Shown: one piece after another, positions 40,908 to 51,438 of the stretch
How positions within the stretch are numbered: the stretch's first letter is position 1
Layout: each line of letters begins with the position of its first letter
From: a virus
IMG/VR virus record: IMGVR_UViG_3300025872_003406
Coordinates: 17,584 to 81,583 of that record
DNA length: 64,000 bases
Strand: one strand, 5' to 3'
Translations under genes and position numbers: made by a program
Notes under the pieces: model-generated
Databases searched by the model: none
What the model was told of the DNA's origin: nothing
Seen by the model: the letters and a program-made list of their open reading frames with translations, nothing else

Positions 40908-42758
40908 ATGCGTCTGAAGTCAGACGGAAACTTTGGCATTGGTACTACATCGCCGTCACAAAAGCTTGAGGTCACTGGTAATATAAAGCTGACAAATGGC
41001 GGATATATCTACGGAGATGGCGCAAATGCTCAGTTACATTTAAGCAATGCGATGGGATCGCAGCTGATCTATGGAAGTGTAGCGGTACGCGCTCTGGCAG
41101 CATCCGTTAAACTTGTTGCAACTTCAGAAGAAATCTCTCTGGTTAATAATAATGGGTCGCTATGGCTTACTGGTGCAGGTAACGTCGGCATTGGTATTAG
41201 CGGTCCATCAACAAAACTCCATGTGTATGGTGCAGATCAAAGAATGTCGATTTCTACGTCGACTGACTCAGCTTCTATTACACTAGGACAATGGGACGGA
41301 ACTACAAATAGAATTGAATCGTCAACCAGAAAACTATTTCTTACATCATATGCTGGAGGAATATCGCTGGGAGCGAGCGGCAGCGAACATTTTCACGTTT
41401 CTACTGCCGGTAACGTCGGTATCGGAACAACAACTCCATCTCAAAAATTGCATATAAGCGGAGGTAATTTATTAGTAAATAATAATGGAAGTGGAGATAC
41501 AAATTCTGGAATAAGAATAGTCTCATCAATAGGTACTACGCATTATAATTGGATGTTAGCCGCACAACAGAATGTTAATGCGGCATTTGAAATTACTCCT
41601 TCAACAGCAGTTGGAGGCACGACATTTAGCGCGCCGGTTGCAGTATTTTTACAAAGTGGTAATGTTGGCATTGGTACCACAACTCCTGCTTCAAAACTTG
41701 ATGTGAACGGTAGCATTGCAGCTGCAGGGCCGATCTATGTTACCACCTCAAATCAGTCAAGCCTGCGTCTGATCAACAGCGCCACAAATGGAAAAGACTG
41801 GAACATCAATAGCTACACAGATGGAGTACTTTACATTGGTGTCCAGAACGTAGCAAATTACCTGACAGTTTCATCGAGCTATACCTCAGTAAATGGAAAT
41901 CTTGGAGTCGGTACTTCATCCCCGTCCTACAAGCTCCATGTTATCGGTGATGCACGAATGGGCGCGAATGGACAGCGCCTATACTTCTTTGATGATGGTA
42001 ATGCTCATATTCACTCCACAAGCACTCCACTCTGGATAAATGCAGAGGATAATAGCAACATCTATATCAATCACCAGTATAACGGAGGAGTAATTCTCAC
42101 GAAGTCCGGTGGCGGTAATGTGGGTATCGGAGAAGGAAGCCCAACGCAGAAGCTCCATGTCGCAGGTAACGCTCGTATTACAGGTGCGCTTTATGATTCT
42201 GCAAATTCTGCAGGAACAAACGGTCAGGTTCTGACATCAACAGGAACCGGTACAGCATGGTCTTCATCCGGAGTCGCAGTGTCTGGCACTGGTACTGCAG
42301 GAAAGATCGCAAAGTGGTCAGCAACGACTGCTCTGGCTGATTCTGTCATCACTGAATCTTCTGGCAATATCGGTATTGACACCACACCGACACAGAAGCT
42401 CGATGTCAATGGAAACATCGGATGGGGTACGGATTATGTTCTGTCTTCGTCTACAATCACTACAACTGCCACAACAGCAAACCAGGTCATCACCTCCGTT
42501 GCTGCTACATCCTTCCGTACGTTCAAGTTCATCATTCAGGCGACCGATGCAACAGCAGGTAAGTATCAATCTCAGGAGATTCTGGCGGTTCACAACGGAT
42601 CGACAGTGGCTCACACGGAATACACTGCGATCAACGTCGGTGGTGCGGTTGCCACATACGATGTGGACATCAGCGGAAGCACAGTTCGACTGCTCTGTAC
42701 TCCACTCTCTGCGAACAGCACCGTTTTCAAGGTCTCGATGCAGCTGATCAAGGTTTAA
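40908..42758 (+). CDS. Tail fibre gene, 3' part (frameshifted continuation of 38020)
   Basis: The frame is open from at least 40506, with no start codon before the ATG at 40908; residues upstream (PATVAGDLTLEQLG, KVRITSSGDIGVGTTSPTAKLDV) continue the fibre repeat, so this is the downstream half of a broken gene and not an independent one. The body is 'GNVGIGTTTPSQKLHV' repeats, several copies in a row. The C-terminal domain (SFRTFKFIIQATDATAGKYQSQEILAVHNGSTV, ending TVFKVSMQLIKV) resembles terminal domains of aquatic phage fibres. No S74 region. If the frameshift is real, the tip would be made only by frameshifting or internal initiation. Confidence 0.75.
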   Translation: MRLKSDGNFGIGTTSPSQKLEVTGNIKLTNGGYIYGDGANAQLHLSNAMGSQLIYGSVAVRALAASVKLVATSEEISLVNNNGSLWLTGAGNVGIGISGPSTKLHVYGADQRMSISTSTDSASITLGQWDGTTNRIESSTRKLFLTSYAGGISLGASGSEHFHVSTAGNVGIGTTTPSQKLHISGGNLLVNNNGSGDTNSGIRIVSSIGTTHYNWMLAAQQNVNAAFEITPSTAVGGTTFSAPVAVFLQSGNVGIGTTTPASKLDVNGSIAAAGPIYVTTSNQSSLRLINSATNGKDWNINSYTDGVLYIGVQNVANYLTVSSSYTSVNGNLGVGTSSPSYKLHVIGDARMGANGQRLYFFDDGNAHIHSTSTPLWINAEDNSNIYINHQYNGGVILTKSGGGNVGIGEGSPTQKLHVAGNARITGALYDSANSAGTNGQVLTSTGTGTAWSSSGVAVSGTGTAGKIAKWSATTALADSVITESSGNIGIDTTPTQKLDVNGNIGWGTDYVLSSSTITTTATTANQVITSVAATSFRTFKFIIQATDATAGKYQSQEILAVHNGSTVAHTEYTAINVGGAVATYDVDISGSTVRLLCTPLSANSTVFKVSMQLIKV

Positions 42759-42764
42759 TAAATA
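42757..42764 (+). promoter_or_regulatory. Late-promoter variant (AATAAATA) overlapping the fibre stop
   Basis: AATAAATA, one base off TATAAATA; it includes two bases of the preceding TAA stop. The next ATG is at 42789. Confidence 0.5.
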
Positions 42765-42788
42765 GGTAAAACCGGACTTTAACTACCA

Positions 42789-45700
42789 ATGGCAATCAAA
42801 TCATTTCTTTCCGAGGGCGGATTTTCGGTCGGTTCTGTAGGATCGGCACCGATCGAGGTCATCGACTCGTCCGGCAATATCACTGCAGTGGGACTGACAG
42901 TCAGCGGCAACCTGACGGTCAATGGATCGACGACAACGATCAATTCCACGACAACCACGCTGGATGACCCGATCTTTACTCTGGGCGGTGATACGGTACC
43001 CGCATCAGATGACAACAAGGATCGTGGTATTGAGTTTCGCTGGCACGACGGATCGCTGGCCAAGGTAGGATTCTTCGGATTTGATGACAGCACGGGCAAG
43101 TTTGTATTCATCCCAAATGCCACAAATACCAGTGAGGTTTTCAGTGGCACTATTGGGGCTATCGATCTGAGCGGATCTCTATCAGGCGGAACGGGTATTA
43201 ACTTTAATGGTAGCACAGGAGCAATCACTAACACCGGCGTTACGTCGATCACCGGGACAAGCAATCAGGTTACTGCATCTGCGAGCACTGGGGCGATTAC
43301 ACTATCGCTTCCTCAGAATATTCACGTTGAGGCACAACCGACATTTAGTAGTCTTACTGCGTATAACTTCTATCTAAGGAATAATAATACCAACTATATT
43401 GACGAAGGTTATGGATTTAGATTTCACCAACCATCGGGAGCTCATCCTGTTCAATTTGAAAAATCTATTCGTATAGGTGCAATCAATGCTAGTGGTACTG
43501 ATTATGGATCTGGAAATGTGTATGCACTTGGTAGTGGATATTTTGGATCTAGTACTGCCGCAACATCTACAGTAATCATTAATGCAGCGCAGGGTGCTGC
43601 ACAGGGTGGCGCGTTCGGTATTCAAGGCGCAGGAACATGGCTGACTGGTTTAGGTACTCGAGCCGCGATCATCGGCAGTGGGACAGATCAGTCCACGATG
43701 CTGCAATCATATGCAGATAACGTGTTTATCCATGCTGTTGGATCTACAAAAGCTGTATATCTGCAGATCAATAGCACGAATAAGCTGACAGTTGACAACA
43801 CTTCTACTACAGTCGCTGGTAATTTAACAGTGCAGGGAACCGGTGATAGCACAGTTGCCGGAACTCTTGGCGTCGGTGGTGCTGCATATTATTCAGCAAA
43901 ATTTACTGTTGACGGAAGTTCTATCGGATATAGTTGGGGCGTGACAAATACTCGTGGCGGTCATATCACAACAATCTCAAATCCTGATGGCGGAACAACC
44001 GCAAGTAATATAGCATTCCGCGTAAACAATTCTTCTGGTACTACACTGCTGCAATCCACATACGGTGGCGCAGTAACAATTCCTAGCACACTGACTGTTA
44101 ATGGCGCTGAAGCTGCAATATACGGTGCTGATGGATATCAGCTTAAATTAGGTTATAGCAGCGCTTATTTTTGGAAAATTGGAAGAAGTAGTTCTGGAAC
44201 ACTTATTTTCAATGATAGCGCAACAGATCAGATTTCTTTCACAAATACTGGTCGTCTAGGTATTGGTACTATTACTCCTGGAGCTAAGCTTCACGTGGCA
44301 GGACCACACGCAGATGAAGGTGCAGATCGTGCTGCTACAACAGCTTTGATTGTAGATACAAAAACTGATGGCACCGGAGACGGCAAGACTTATATTAAAA
44401 CAGGATGGATTAATACCGGTAACTACGGAGTTTCTACGCTAGGTGTAGGATATTATGCATCAGGATCTCAGGTCAGAGATGTAATTACAATGCTTGGTAC
44501 TGGTCGCGTTGGAGTTGGTACTACTACTCCAACGCAAAGATTACACCTGAACGGTGGTGTTCTACGTATTTCTGGTGGAGGCGCAAGCAGCAACGGCGAA
44601 ATCAATCTTGACAGCGGCACGGAATACGATGGATGGCAGGTCAGAAAAGAATCATCCACAATGTGGGGCGTCAAATCCGTCACATCTGGTAATGATCTGG
44701 CAATCTTCGTAGATAACACAACAGCACGCGGTGTCTATATCAAGACTGGCGGCAACGTTGGTATCAATCAGACAAATCCTCAGCATAAGCTTGATGTTGG
44801 CGGCGCGATTCGTACTACAGACTGGTTATACATTGAGAATTCAAATTTTGGTATCTACAGTAACGCGAGTACGGCATATTTCTCAACATCTACGAATAAT
44901 TGGGATATCTCTTCTGGCCCAGGCCAAACGTGGTCGGGCTTGAGATTGTATTCAGGCGGCAGAGGTAATACGTGGCGCGGCCATTTTTATGGGGATGCTG
45001 ATGGTCAAGGGTTCCTCAATTCTGCTGGAAACTGGCAACTTACTGTAGATTCATCGTCCAGACTTCGTGTCTATGCCGGTGTGTATAATATGGATTCTGG
45101 TATCCGCATTGTTAATCCTGGCGGTGCAGCATATACCACAGTTACTTCTTCAGTAACTGGCGCATTTAAGATCAAGCTGCCGACAAATCGTTTCAAGTCA
45201 GAAACGATGATGAGAATGACAGTAAAGATTTACCAATATACAACTGGTCAATCTCACGAATTTGAAATTGGTGGTTATAATTATAGCAACGCAGCAGCTG
45301 ATTGGTTAAATATCTTTGCAGAACAAAAGAGCGATGCTGCAACAGCACCGTTTACGATTCGCTTTGGTAATGATGGTACATCGCAGTGTATCTGGATCGG
45401 TGAAACTACTACTGTATGGTCATATCCGCAGGTATATGTCACTGAGTTTCAAGGCGGATTTAGTGGCACAACTTCTTCTTGGGCATCTGGATGGACTATC
45501 TCGCCAGTCACCACACTTGATACTGTTACACAAAGCCGTACTGCAGCGCTAGTCGTCAATAGCAACAACATCGGTACGTACGGAGTAAGCTCGATAACTG
45601 GTACAGCAAATCAAGTTACTGCATCGGCAAGCACTGGAGCTGTCACTCTGTCACTACCGCAGAACATCCATACTGGAGCAACTCCGACGTTCGGCGGCGG

Positions 45701-48700
45701 TACGCTGAATGGCACACTGACGGTTGTCAAGAGTAATGGCGGTAATGTGAATGGATCCGCTAACGCTGCGATTTATCTGTCGCAGGATGAAAGCTCGATT
45801 CAAGGCCCAGGTACGAATACAGTTATTCGTATGGGCGGCAATCTTGTATTAGGAGCAAATAGCACCTGGATTGCTGCGACGAACGGCACAGCAGCGATCA
45901 CTGTCAATAACTCTCAGAATACGACGCTTGCCGGCAATCTTACTGTCCAGGGAACAGGAACCTCGAGTGTTGCCGGATCTGTTAATGTCGATGGAAGTAT
46001 TAATTTCTTGCGCGGTAGTGGTGATTATAGCACTTATATTAAATCTAGTGATTATATCGATGCTGGATATAATTCATCTACATTAAGATATTGGATCGAA
46101 CTTGGAGCAAAAGGCGGAACGCACATTGTTCTCAATACCGATGGCTCCGCTACAGCGGCAGAAAACTCATATGACCATTTTACGATCTGGCAATATACGA
46201 ATGGATCCGGAGCAATTGCTGCTGGCGCCCGGAAATTCTGGATCACTAACACCGGTCGAGTTAATTTAATTAATGGCCTTTGGCATAAATCTGCCGATGG
46301 AATTGAAAGATTTTATTACGATACAAGTGGAACTTCGTATTATAAAGGTGGCGGGACTGGAAGTATTCACGTTTTCCGAAATGCAAGTGATGTAGATATC
46401 TTAACTCTCAGTAATGCAAAGGACGCAATACTTTCTGGTAACCTTGCGGTTAACGGAGGAACCGGAACAATCGACGCAACAAGCGGAACTGCAAGCGCTA
46501 CTTTAAATCTCGTTGGTCGCTCTTCCGGAACAGCCAAGACAGCATCAATTGCTTCGACGAGTGCAGGATCTCTAGTTTTAAGCGCAGAAGGAGCTGGATC
46601 GGCTCTTGGGATTGCAGCAAACACTGGCAATACGACAGTTGCCTACAACCTTACTGTCAATGGCACCGGTAAACAAACACTTGGACAAAGTGTCAATGCA
46701 ACTGTTTACGCAGGAAATACCACAACCTCAGATCAAGCCATAATTCTTTCGAACACTCGTCGTGCTAATTACGGCGATGTAATGATCGCAAAGAATCTCG
46801 AGGGCGTAGCTTCTACTGATAGTTACGCAACTCCAGGCACATCGGCAGCCACCGGTTATGCCGCGCTTGAAATGCGTTATGGTGGAGTTGTTAGAGTATA
46901 TGGAAACAGCGGTGCGACGACAGCAGCTGCAGTAGTAACACCAAATGTTTTAGCTGAATTTACTCCGACAGCAATTGGATTAAATCTGAATACCACTGTA
47001 ACTGGTAATCTCACAGTCAGCGGCACAGGAACAATCAACGGTACCTCTATTCCAGCCAGCAAGACGCTTGTGGTTACTACCGACAAGCTTTCGGTACACG
47101 CTGCAACGACATCCGCGGAATTGGCAGGCGTGATCTCTGATGAAACCGGAACTGGTGCTCTGGTATTCGCAAATACACCCACGCTTGTAACGCCGAACAT
47201 TGGCGCAGCTACAGGTACGTCTATCAATCTCACTGGTTCTGCAACAGTTTCTGGTTTAACAAGAATCAATTCATCGCCGAATGCTGTACTTTCATTTTAC
47301 AATGCTGGAGTAAGTGAATGGACGATTGGCCAGAAAACCTCAGCATTTGTCATTAACAATGGCGGTAACTTTGCCGGAACTGATGTAGTAACGATCTCAG
47401 GTTCAGCAACATCTTTGTCTGGAAACTTGACGGTTGGCGGTAATCTGATCGTCAACGGCACCACAACTACTGTTAATTCTACGACGACCACTCTCGATGA
47501 TCCAATCATCACGCTGGGTGGAGATACTGCACCAACAGTAGATGACAACAAGGACCGTGGCGTAGAATTTAAATGGTACACTGGGAGTACCGCAAAGACC
47601 GGATTCTTTGGATTCGATGATAGTACTGGATACTTTACCTTTATTCCAGATGCTACAAATAGTAGCGAAGTGTTTAGCGGAACGCCGGGCGACATTGAGG
47701 CTGGAGTTTATCGTGGAACTGGTGCAAATCTTACTGGTCCCATCACCGAATCCTCGACGACCGATCAAGCTATCACGCTGAATGCTACGGACAACAGCTG
47801 GAAGTATCTTGGATTCCAATGGTCTGGCACGCGCAAAGCATACTTTGGTATCAATGCTTCAGGATCTCCTGAATGGGGCTCGGATGTCGCAAACGCGACA
47901 TTTGCTATCGTAGGATCCGGATCATCTCTGACAATTGCTGGAAATACTGTTCTTCATGGTGGTAATTATACTAATTACACCGATCCAATAATACAGGCAT
48001 TAGACAGTAAAGCCTCAGTCAAAGCTGCGACAACTGCTGATATTACTTTATCTGGTACTCAAACGATAGACGGCGTTGCACTTGTTGCCGGCGATAGAGT
48101 ATTGGTAAAAAATCAAAATACTCAAACGCCTAATGGAATTTATGTTGTTTCTGCAGGCGCCTGGACACGCGCAACTGATTTTGATACTTGGGCTAAATTG
48201 ATAGGAGCATTTGTATTTGTTGAGCAAGGTTCGACGAACGGATTAACCGGATGGCTCTGCGCAGCTGCAGCAGGAGGTGCATTTGGTAGTAATCCAATAA
48301 TGTTTTCGCAATTCAGTCACGGTGGATCCGTTAATGCCGGTACTGGATTAACAAAAACCACTAATAATGTGGGTTCCGGTCCTGTTTCTACATTCAGCAT
48401 TACGAATACTACAGTCTCTGCTGCATCATACGGATCTGCTAGCAGTGTTGCGACATTCACCGTCAATGCTCAGGGCCAACTGACTGCTGCAAGTAGCGTG
48501 GCAATTGCAATTTCATCGGCGGCGGTTAGTGGGTTGGCAAATTCTGCTACTATAACAGCAGCATCCACAAATACTGCAAATCAGATTGTTCTGAGAGATG
48601 GTTCTGGTAACTTCAGTGCAGGCACGATTACCGGTGCTTTTTCTGGATCCGCCGATCAAGCATTTACTAACCAACACAATGGAAATGCAAGTCAATGGTA

Positions 48701-49559
48701 TGGCAGAATATTATCTCGAAATTCTACAAACGACAAAGCGGCATTTTTAGGAACATATAGCGGATCTGTAGCTGGTGTATTTGCTCATAATAATGCCTTA
48801 AACGCATGGACAGATTTATACGTCAATACAACTGATGGAAATACAGGTGGTACCGTCAAGATGCCATCCTCGGTGCTGATTAGTGGCAGTCAAGCTTTAC
48901 ACGCCGCAAACTATAATTCGTATGCTCCAACATTAACTGGCACAGGAGCATCTGGTACCTGGGGAATTAGTATTACTGGCAATGCCGCAACAGCTACTAC
49001 CGCAAGTAATGTCAACAACGGAACACTAACGCTTGCAGTATCTGGTACAGGTCTTTCAGGATCTGCTTCGTTTACTGCAAATCAAAGTGGTAACAGTACC
49101 TTTACTGTCACATCGAATGCGACGTCTGCTAATGCAATTAGCACAATTGTTGCTCGTGATTCAAACGGTGATTTCAATTCTCGAAACATTACTCTGTCCG
49201 GATCGCTCAACGCTGTTACAAAGAGCTTCGTTATCAAGCATCCGACGAAAGAAGGCAAGAAACTCCGCTACGGATCGCTTGAAGGTCCTGAAAACGGTGT
49301 CTATGTCCGCGGTCGCCTGAAGGGATCGAACACAATTGAACTGCCAGATTACTGGGAGAAGCTCGTCGATCCAGATTCAATCACTGTCAATCTGACGCCT
49401 ATCGGCAAGCATCAGAAGCTGTATGTGGACAGCGTCTCGTACAAGCGAGTCATCGTTGAGAAGGATGGCCTGTTCTCTGGCGAGATTGACTGCTACTACA
49501 CAATCTTTGCTGAGCGTATCGATGTCGAGAAGCTGCAGGTTGAAGTTGATGCAAAATAA
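42789..49559 (+). CDS. Giant fibre/adhesin (2256 aa) with duplicated cassettes
   Basis: The largest gene in the window. It opens with IKSFLSEGGFSVGSVGSAPI and a 'LTVNGSTTTINSTTTTLDDP' block followed by DNKDRGIEFRWHDGSLAKVGFFGFDDSTGKFVFIP (about 35-115). The same block recurs around residues 1548-1640. Between are beta repeats, 'GRLGIGTITPGAKLHV' units and two copies of 'QVTASASTGAxTLSLPQNIH'. A region near 1760 (TIDGVALVAGDRVLVKNQNT, PNGIYVVSAGAWTRATDFD) is a common phage adhesin module. The C-terminus (SFVIKHPTKEGKKLRYGSLE, VYVRGRLKGSNTIELPDYWE) is a terminal domain of aquatic T4-like fibres. Probable receptor binding. Confidence 0.85.
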   Translation: MAIKSFLSEGGFSVGSVGSAPIEVIDSSGNITAVGLTVSGNLTVNGSTTTINSTTTTLDDPIFTLGGDTVPASDDNKDRGIEFRWHDGSLAKVGFFGFDDSTGKFVFIPNATNTSEVFSGTIGAIDLSGSLSGGTGINFNGSTGAITNTGVTSITGTSNQVTASASTGAITLSLPQNIHVEAQPTFSSLTAYNFYLRNNNTNYIDEGYGFRFHQPSGAHPVQFEKSIRIGAINASGTDYGSGNVYALGSGYFGSSTAATSTVIINAAQGAAQGGAFGIQGAGTWLTGLGTRAAIIGSGTDQSTMLQSYADNVFIHAVGSTKAVYLQINSTNKLTVDNTSTTVAGNLTVQGTGDSTVAGTLGVGGAAYYSAKFTVDGSSIGYSWGVTNTRGGHITTISNPDGGTTASNIAFRVNNSSGTTLLQSTYGGAVTIPSTLTVNGAEAAIYGADGYQLKLGYSSAYFWKIGRSSSGTLIFNDSATDQISFTNTGRLGIGTITPGAKLHVAGPHADEGADRAATTALIVDTKTDGTGDGKTYIKTGWINTGNYGVSTLGVGYYASGSQVRDVITMLGTGRVGVGTTTPTQRLHLNGGVLRISGGGASSNGEINLDSGTEYDGWQVRKESSTMWGVKSVTSGNDLAIFVDNTTARGVYIKTGGNVGINQTNPQHKLDVGGAIRTTDWLYIENSNFGIYSNASTAYFSTSTNNWDISSGPGQTWSGLRLYSGGRGNTWRGHFYGDADGQGFLNSAGNWQLTVDSSSRLRVYAGVYNMDSGIRIVNPGGAAYTTVTSSVTGAFKIKLPTNRFKSETMMRMTVKIYQYTTGQSHEFEIGGYNYSNAAADWLNIFAEQKSDAATAPFTIRFGNDGTSQCIWIGETTTVWSYPQVYVTEFQGGFSGTTSSWASGWTISPVTTLDTVTQSRTAALVVNSNNIGTYGVSSITGTANQVTASASTGAVTLSLPQNIHTGATPTFGGGTLNGTLTVVKSNGGNVNGSANAAIYLSQDESSIQGPGTNTVIRMGGNLVLGANSTWIAATNGTAAITVNNSQNTTLAGNLTVQGTGTSSVAGSVNVDGSINFLRGSGDYSTYIKSSDYIDAGYNSSTLRYWIELGAKGGTHIVLNTDGSATAAENSYDHFTIWQYTNGSGAIAAGARKFWITNTGRVNLINGLWHKSADGIERFYYDTSGTSYYKGGGTGSIHVFRNASDVDILTLSNAKDAILSGNLAVNGGTGTIDATSGTASATLNLVGRSSGTAKTASIASTSAGSLVLSAEGAGSALGIAANTGNTTVAYNLTVNGTGKQTLGQSVNATVYAGNTTTSDQAIILSNTRRANYGDVMIAKNLEGVASTDSYATPGTSAATGYAALEMRYGGVVRVYGNSGATTAAAVVTPNVLAEFTPTAIGLNLNTTVTGNLTVSGTGTINGTSIPASKTLVVTTDKLSVHAATTSAELAGVISDETGTGALVFANTPTLVTPNIGAATGTSINLTGSATVSGLTRINSSPNAVLSFYNAGVSEWTIGQKTSAFVINNGGNFAGTDVVTISGSATSLSGNLTVGGNLIVNGTTTTVNSTTTTLDDPIITLGGDTAPTVDDNKDRGVEFKWYTGSTAKTGFFGFDDSTGYFTFIPDATNSSEVFSGTPGDIEAGVYRGTGANLTGPITESSTTDQAITLNATDNSWKYLGFQWSGTRKAYFGINASGSPEWGSDVANATFAIVGSGSSLTIAGNTVLHGGNYTNYTDPIIQALDSKASVKAATTADITLSGTQTIDGVALVAGDRVLVKNQNTQTPNGIYVVSAGAWTRATDFDTWAKLIGAFVFVEQGSTNGLTGWLCAAAAGGAFGSNPIMFSQFSHGGSVNAGTGLTKTTNNVGSGPVSTFSITNTTVSAASYGSASSVATFTVNAQGQLTAASSVAIAISSAAVSGLANSATITAASTNTANQIVLRDGSGNFSAGTITGAFSGSADQAFTNQHNGNASQWYGRILSRNSTNDKAAFLGTYSGSVAGVFAHNNALNAWTDLYVNTTDGNTGGTVKMPSSVLISGSQALHAANYNSYAPTLTGTGASGTWGISITGNAATATTASNVNNGTLTLAVSGTGLSGSASFTANQSGNSTFTVTSNATSANAISTIVARDSNGDFNSRNITLSGSLNAVTKSFVIKHPTKEGKKLRYGSLEGPENGVYVRGRLKGSNTIELPDYWEKLVDPDSITVNLTPIGKHQKLYVDSVSYKRVIVEKDGLFSGEIDCYYTIFAERIDVEKLQVEVDAK

Positions 49560-49561
49560 CA

Positions 49562-50254
49562 ATGGCAACTTATTATTCACCGCGAATCGTCACAGATGGG
49601 TTGGTTCTATGCCTGGATGCTGGAAATACTAAAAGCTATCCGGGCACGGGTACCACGTGGAGTGATCTGGTTTCAAATCTAAGTGCTGTGAAGGGCGGAA
49701 GCCAGTCTCCTACATATCCGCAATATAATTCTAGCAGCTCTAACGGCTGGTTTACATTTACAGGAGGAGTAACCGCAAACAATTATTCTAGATTTGATGT
49801 AGCAAATATACCTAGTTTTTCTGCTCTTAGCGCTTTTGCTTGGTTCCGAACATCGAATACCACCGATAGTAAAACTATCATACGCATGGATAACTCGGAT
49901 TTTGAGCTTTCCATGAATCAATCCAATACAGCCTTTACTTGTGCGGGAACAAATTGGAACGACATTTATGTTCAGCAAACTGCTACAGGAACTGACGGAA
50001 TATGGCATGAAATCGGTCTCACATTTACCGGTACTGTTCTGACCGCTTATTTTGATGGATCTAGCCTAGGCGTCGCTAATAGAGCAACCCCGACTACCAC
50101 AGCAGCTGGAACTCTAAGAATAGGAACTCGAGACGATGGATATTCGCAGCATTATGTCGGAGATATTTCGGTGATCAAGATCTATAATATTGCGCTAAAC
50201 TCTCCGCAGGTACTGGCAAATTACAATGCCAGCAAAGGCAGATTTGGTCGTTAA
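49562..50254 (+). CDS. LamG/concanavalin-like virion protein 1 (230 aa)
   Basis: Begins SPRIVTDGLVLCLDAGNTKSY, the usual opening of phage LamG (laminin-G/concanavalin-like) proteins, and ends IYNIALNSPQVLANYNASKG. Between are the jelly-roll strands (FTFTGGVTANNYSRFDV, FAWFRTSNTTDSKTIIRMD, GIWHEIGLTFTGTVLTAYFDG). Such domains bind sugars or cell-surface glycans. It is first of three consecutive LamG genes set between two giant fibres. It starts 2 bases after the preceding stop. Confidence 0.85.
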   Translation: MATYYSPRIVTDGLVLCLDAGNTKSYPGTGTTWSDLVSNLSAVKGGSQSPTYPQYNSSSSNGWFTFTGGVTANNYSRFDVANIPSFSALSAFAWFRTSNTTDSKTIIRMDNSDFELSMNQSNTAFTCAGTNWNDIYVQQTATGTDGIWHEIGLTFTGTVLTAYFDGSSLGVANRATPTTTAAGTLRIGTRDDGYSQHYVGDISVIKIYNIALNSPQVLANYNASKGRFGR

Positions 50255-50259
50255 CTACT

Positions 50260-51438
50260 ATGGCCTATCATAACGGACCTAAGATAGTCACAGATGATCT
50301 AGTGATGCATTTGGATGCCTCGAATCCGAAGAGTTATCTTGGAGAAACTACTGTCAATCTATTAGGATCTCAGGGACTAACATATGGAGTTTATGCATAT
50401 GCGACTGGTCCCGTAGCAACTTCGACTGCGATATACGATAATTCAATTGCCACTGTCAATCGGTTTACTGTTTCTCAGGTCGTAAATACCGCAAGATCCG
50501 CTTTCTTTCCGACAGTTTCAGTAAATCAGGCATATACCTTTTCGTGCTATATGAGATACAATGGGAGCAACACTGCTTCTCCGTCGTTTGTCATTTCGGC
50601 TGCGAAACCGAATCCTGAAGGAGGAAATACCATTGTTCTGTCCCAGAGTACGCAGACTCAAACCGCCGCAGGAAATGGTTGGTATAGAGTCGTCTATAAT
50701 TTCACAATTTCTTCAAATACTGCTACCGCGTGCATTTTGACGATAGGAGTATCAACTGGGTCCGATACTGCGTATCTCAATAATACCTTTGACGTATATC
50801 AGCCGCAACTTGAGGCAAAGTCATACGCTACAGCTTATGTAGCAAATACTCGTGGGGCTACAGTTGCAACTGGTGGCGGGTTCGCAGATCTTTCTGGAAA
50901 CGGAAATCACTGCACTCTTACTACAACTGGAGTAACAACTGTTTCCACATATAAAGGCGGAGTAGCGCTCGATGGATCTTCCGGATACATTGAATTGCCT
51001 ACTATCAATAATGGAATCAATCGCACTGTAGATATTGTCTATCGCCAGATCAATCTGAATGGAGGCTGGGGTCCTTTGTGGAGAAATGACTGGAGAGAAC
51101 GTATCTTTACCACGTCTGCTACAATCATCAACGCTCCTGGAACATATTACAGCTCTAGCGGTATTCCGGATGGTACCACGAACATTCAGCAATTCTCATA
51201 TACTATCGATGGATTGACTCTGAGATTTTACCGAAATGGTGTGCTTTCTACTACCACTACGATGAACGGATATATGAATCAGGGAGCATACAGCTACCGA
51301 TTTGGATATCAGTGCGGAGGCGCTACTTGCACTAACGTTGCAGTTGAAATTTATTCAGTCAAGTTCTATAATCGAGGATTGACTTCAACGGAGATTCTGC
51401 AAAACTTTAACGCTACAAGATCGAGGTATGGACTATGA
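50260..51438 (+). CDS. LamG/concanavalin-like virion protein 2 (392 aa)
   Basis: Same opening (GPKIVTDDLVMHLDASNPKSY) and ending (KFYNRGLTSTEILQNFNATR) as its two neighbours. It has an added N-terminal carbohydrate-binding-like domain (about 35-190: AYTFSCYMRYNGSNTASPSF, GWYRVVYNFTISSN) followed by the LamG jelly-roll (about 210-392), with GGFADLSGNGNHCTL as the linker motif. Probably a surface-glycan-binding tail component. The stop overlaps the next start by 4 bases. Confidence 0.85.
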   Translation: MAYHNGPKIVTDDLVMHLDASNPKSYLGETTVNLLGSQGLTYGVYAYATGPVATSTAIYDNSIATVNRFTVSQVVNTARSAFFPTVSVNQAYTFSCYMRYNGSNTASPSFVISAAKPNPEGGNTIVLSQSTQTQTAAGNGWYRVVYNFTISSNTATACILTIGVSTGSDTAYLNNTFDVYQPQLEAKSYATAYVANTRGATVATGGGFADLSGNGNHCTLTTTGVTTVSTYKGGVALDGSSGYIELPTINNGINRTVDIVYRQINLNGGWGPLWRNDWRERIFTTSATIINAPGTYYSSSGIPDGTTNIQQFSYTIDGLTLRFYRNGVLSTTTTMNGYMNQGAYSYRFGYQCGGATCTNVAVEIYSVKFYNRGLTSTEILQNFNATRSRYGL

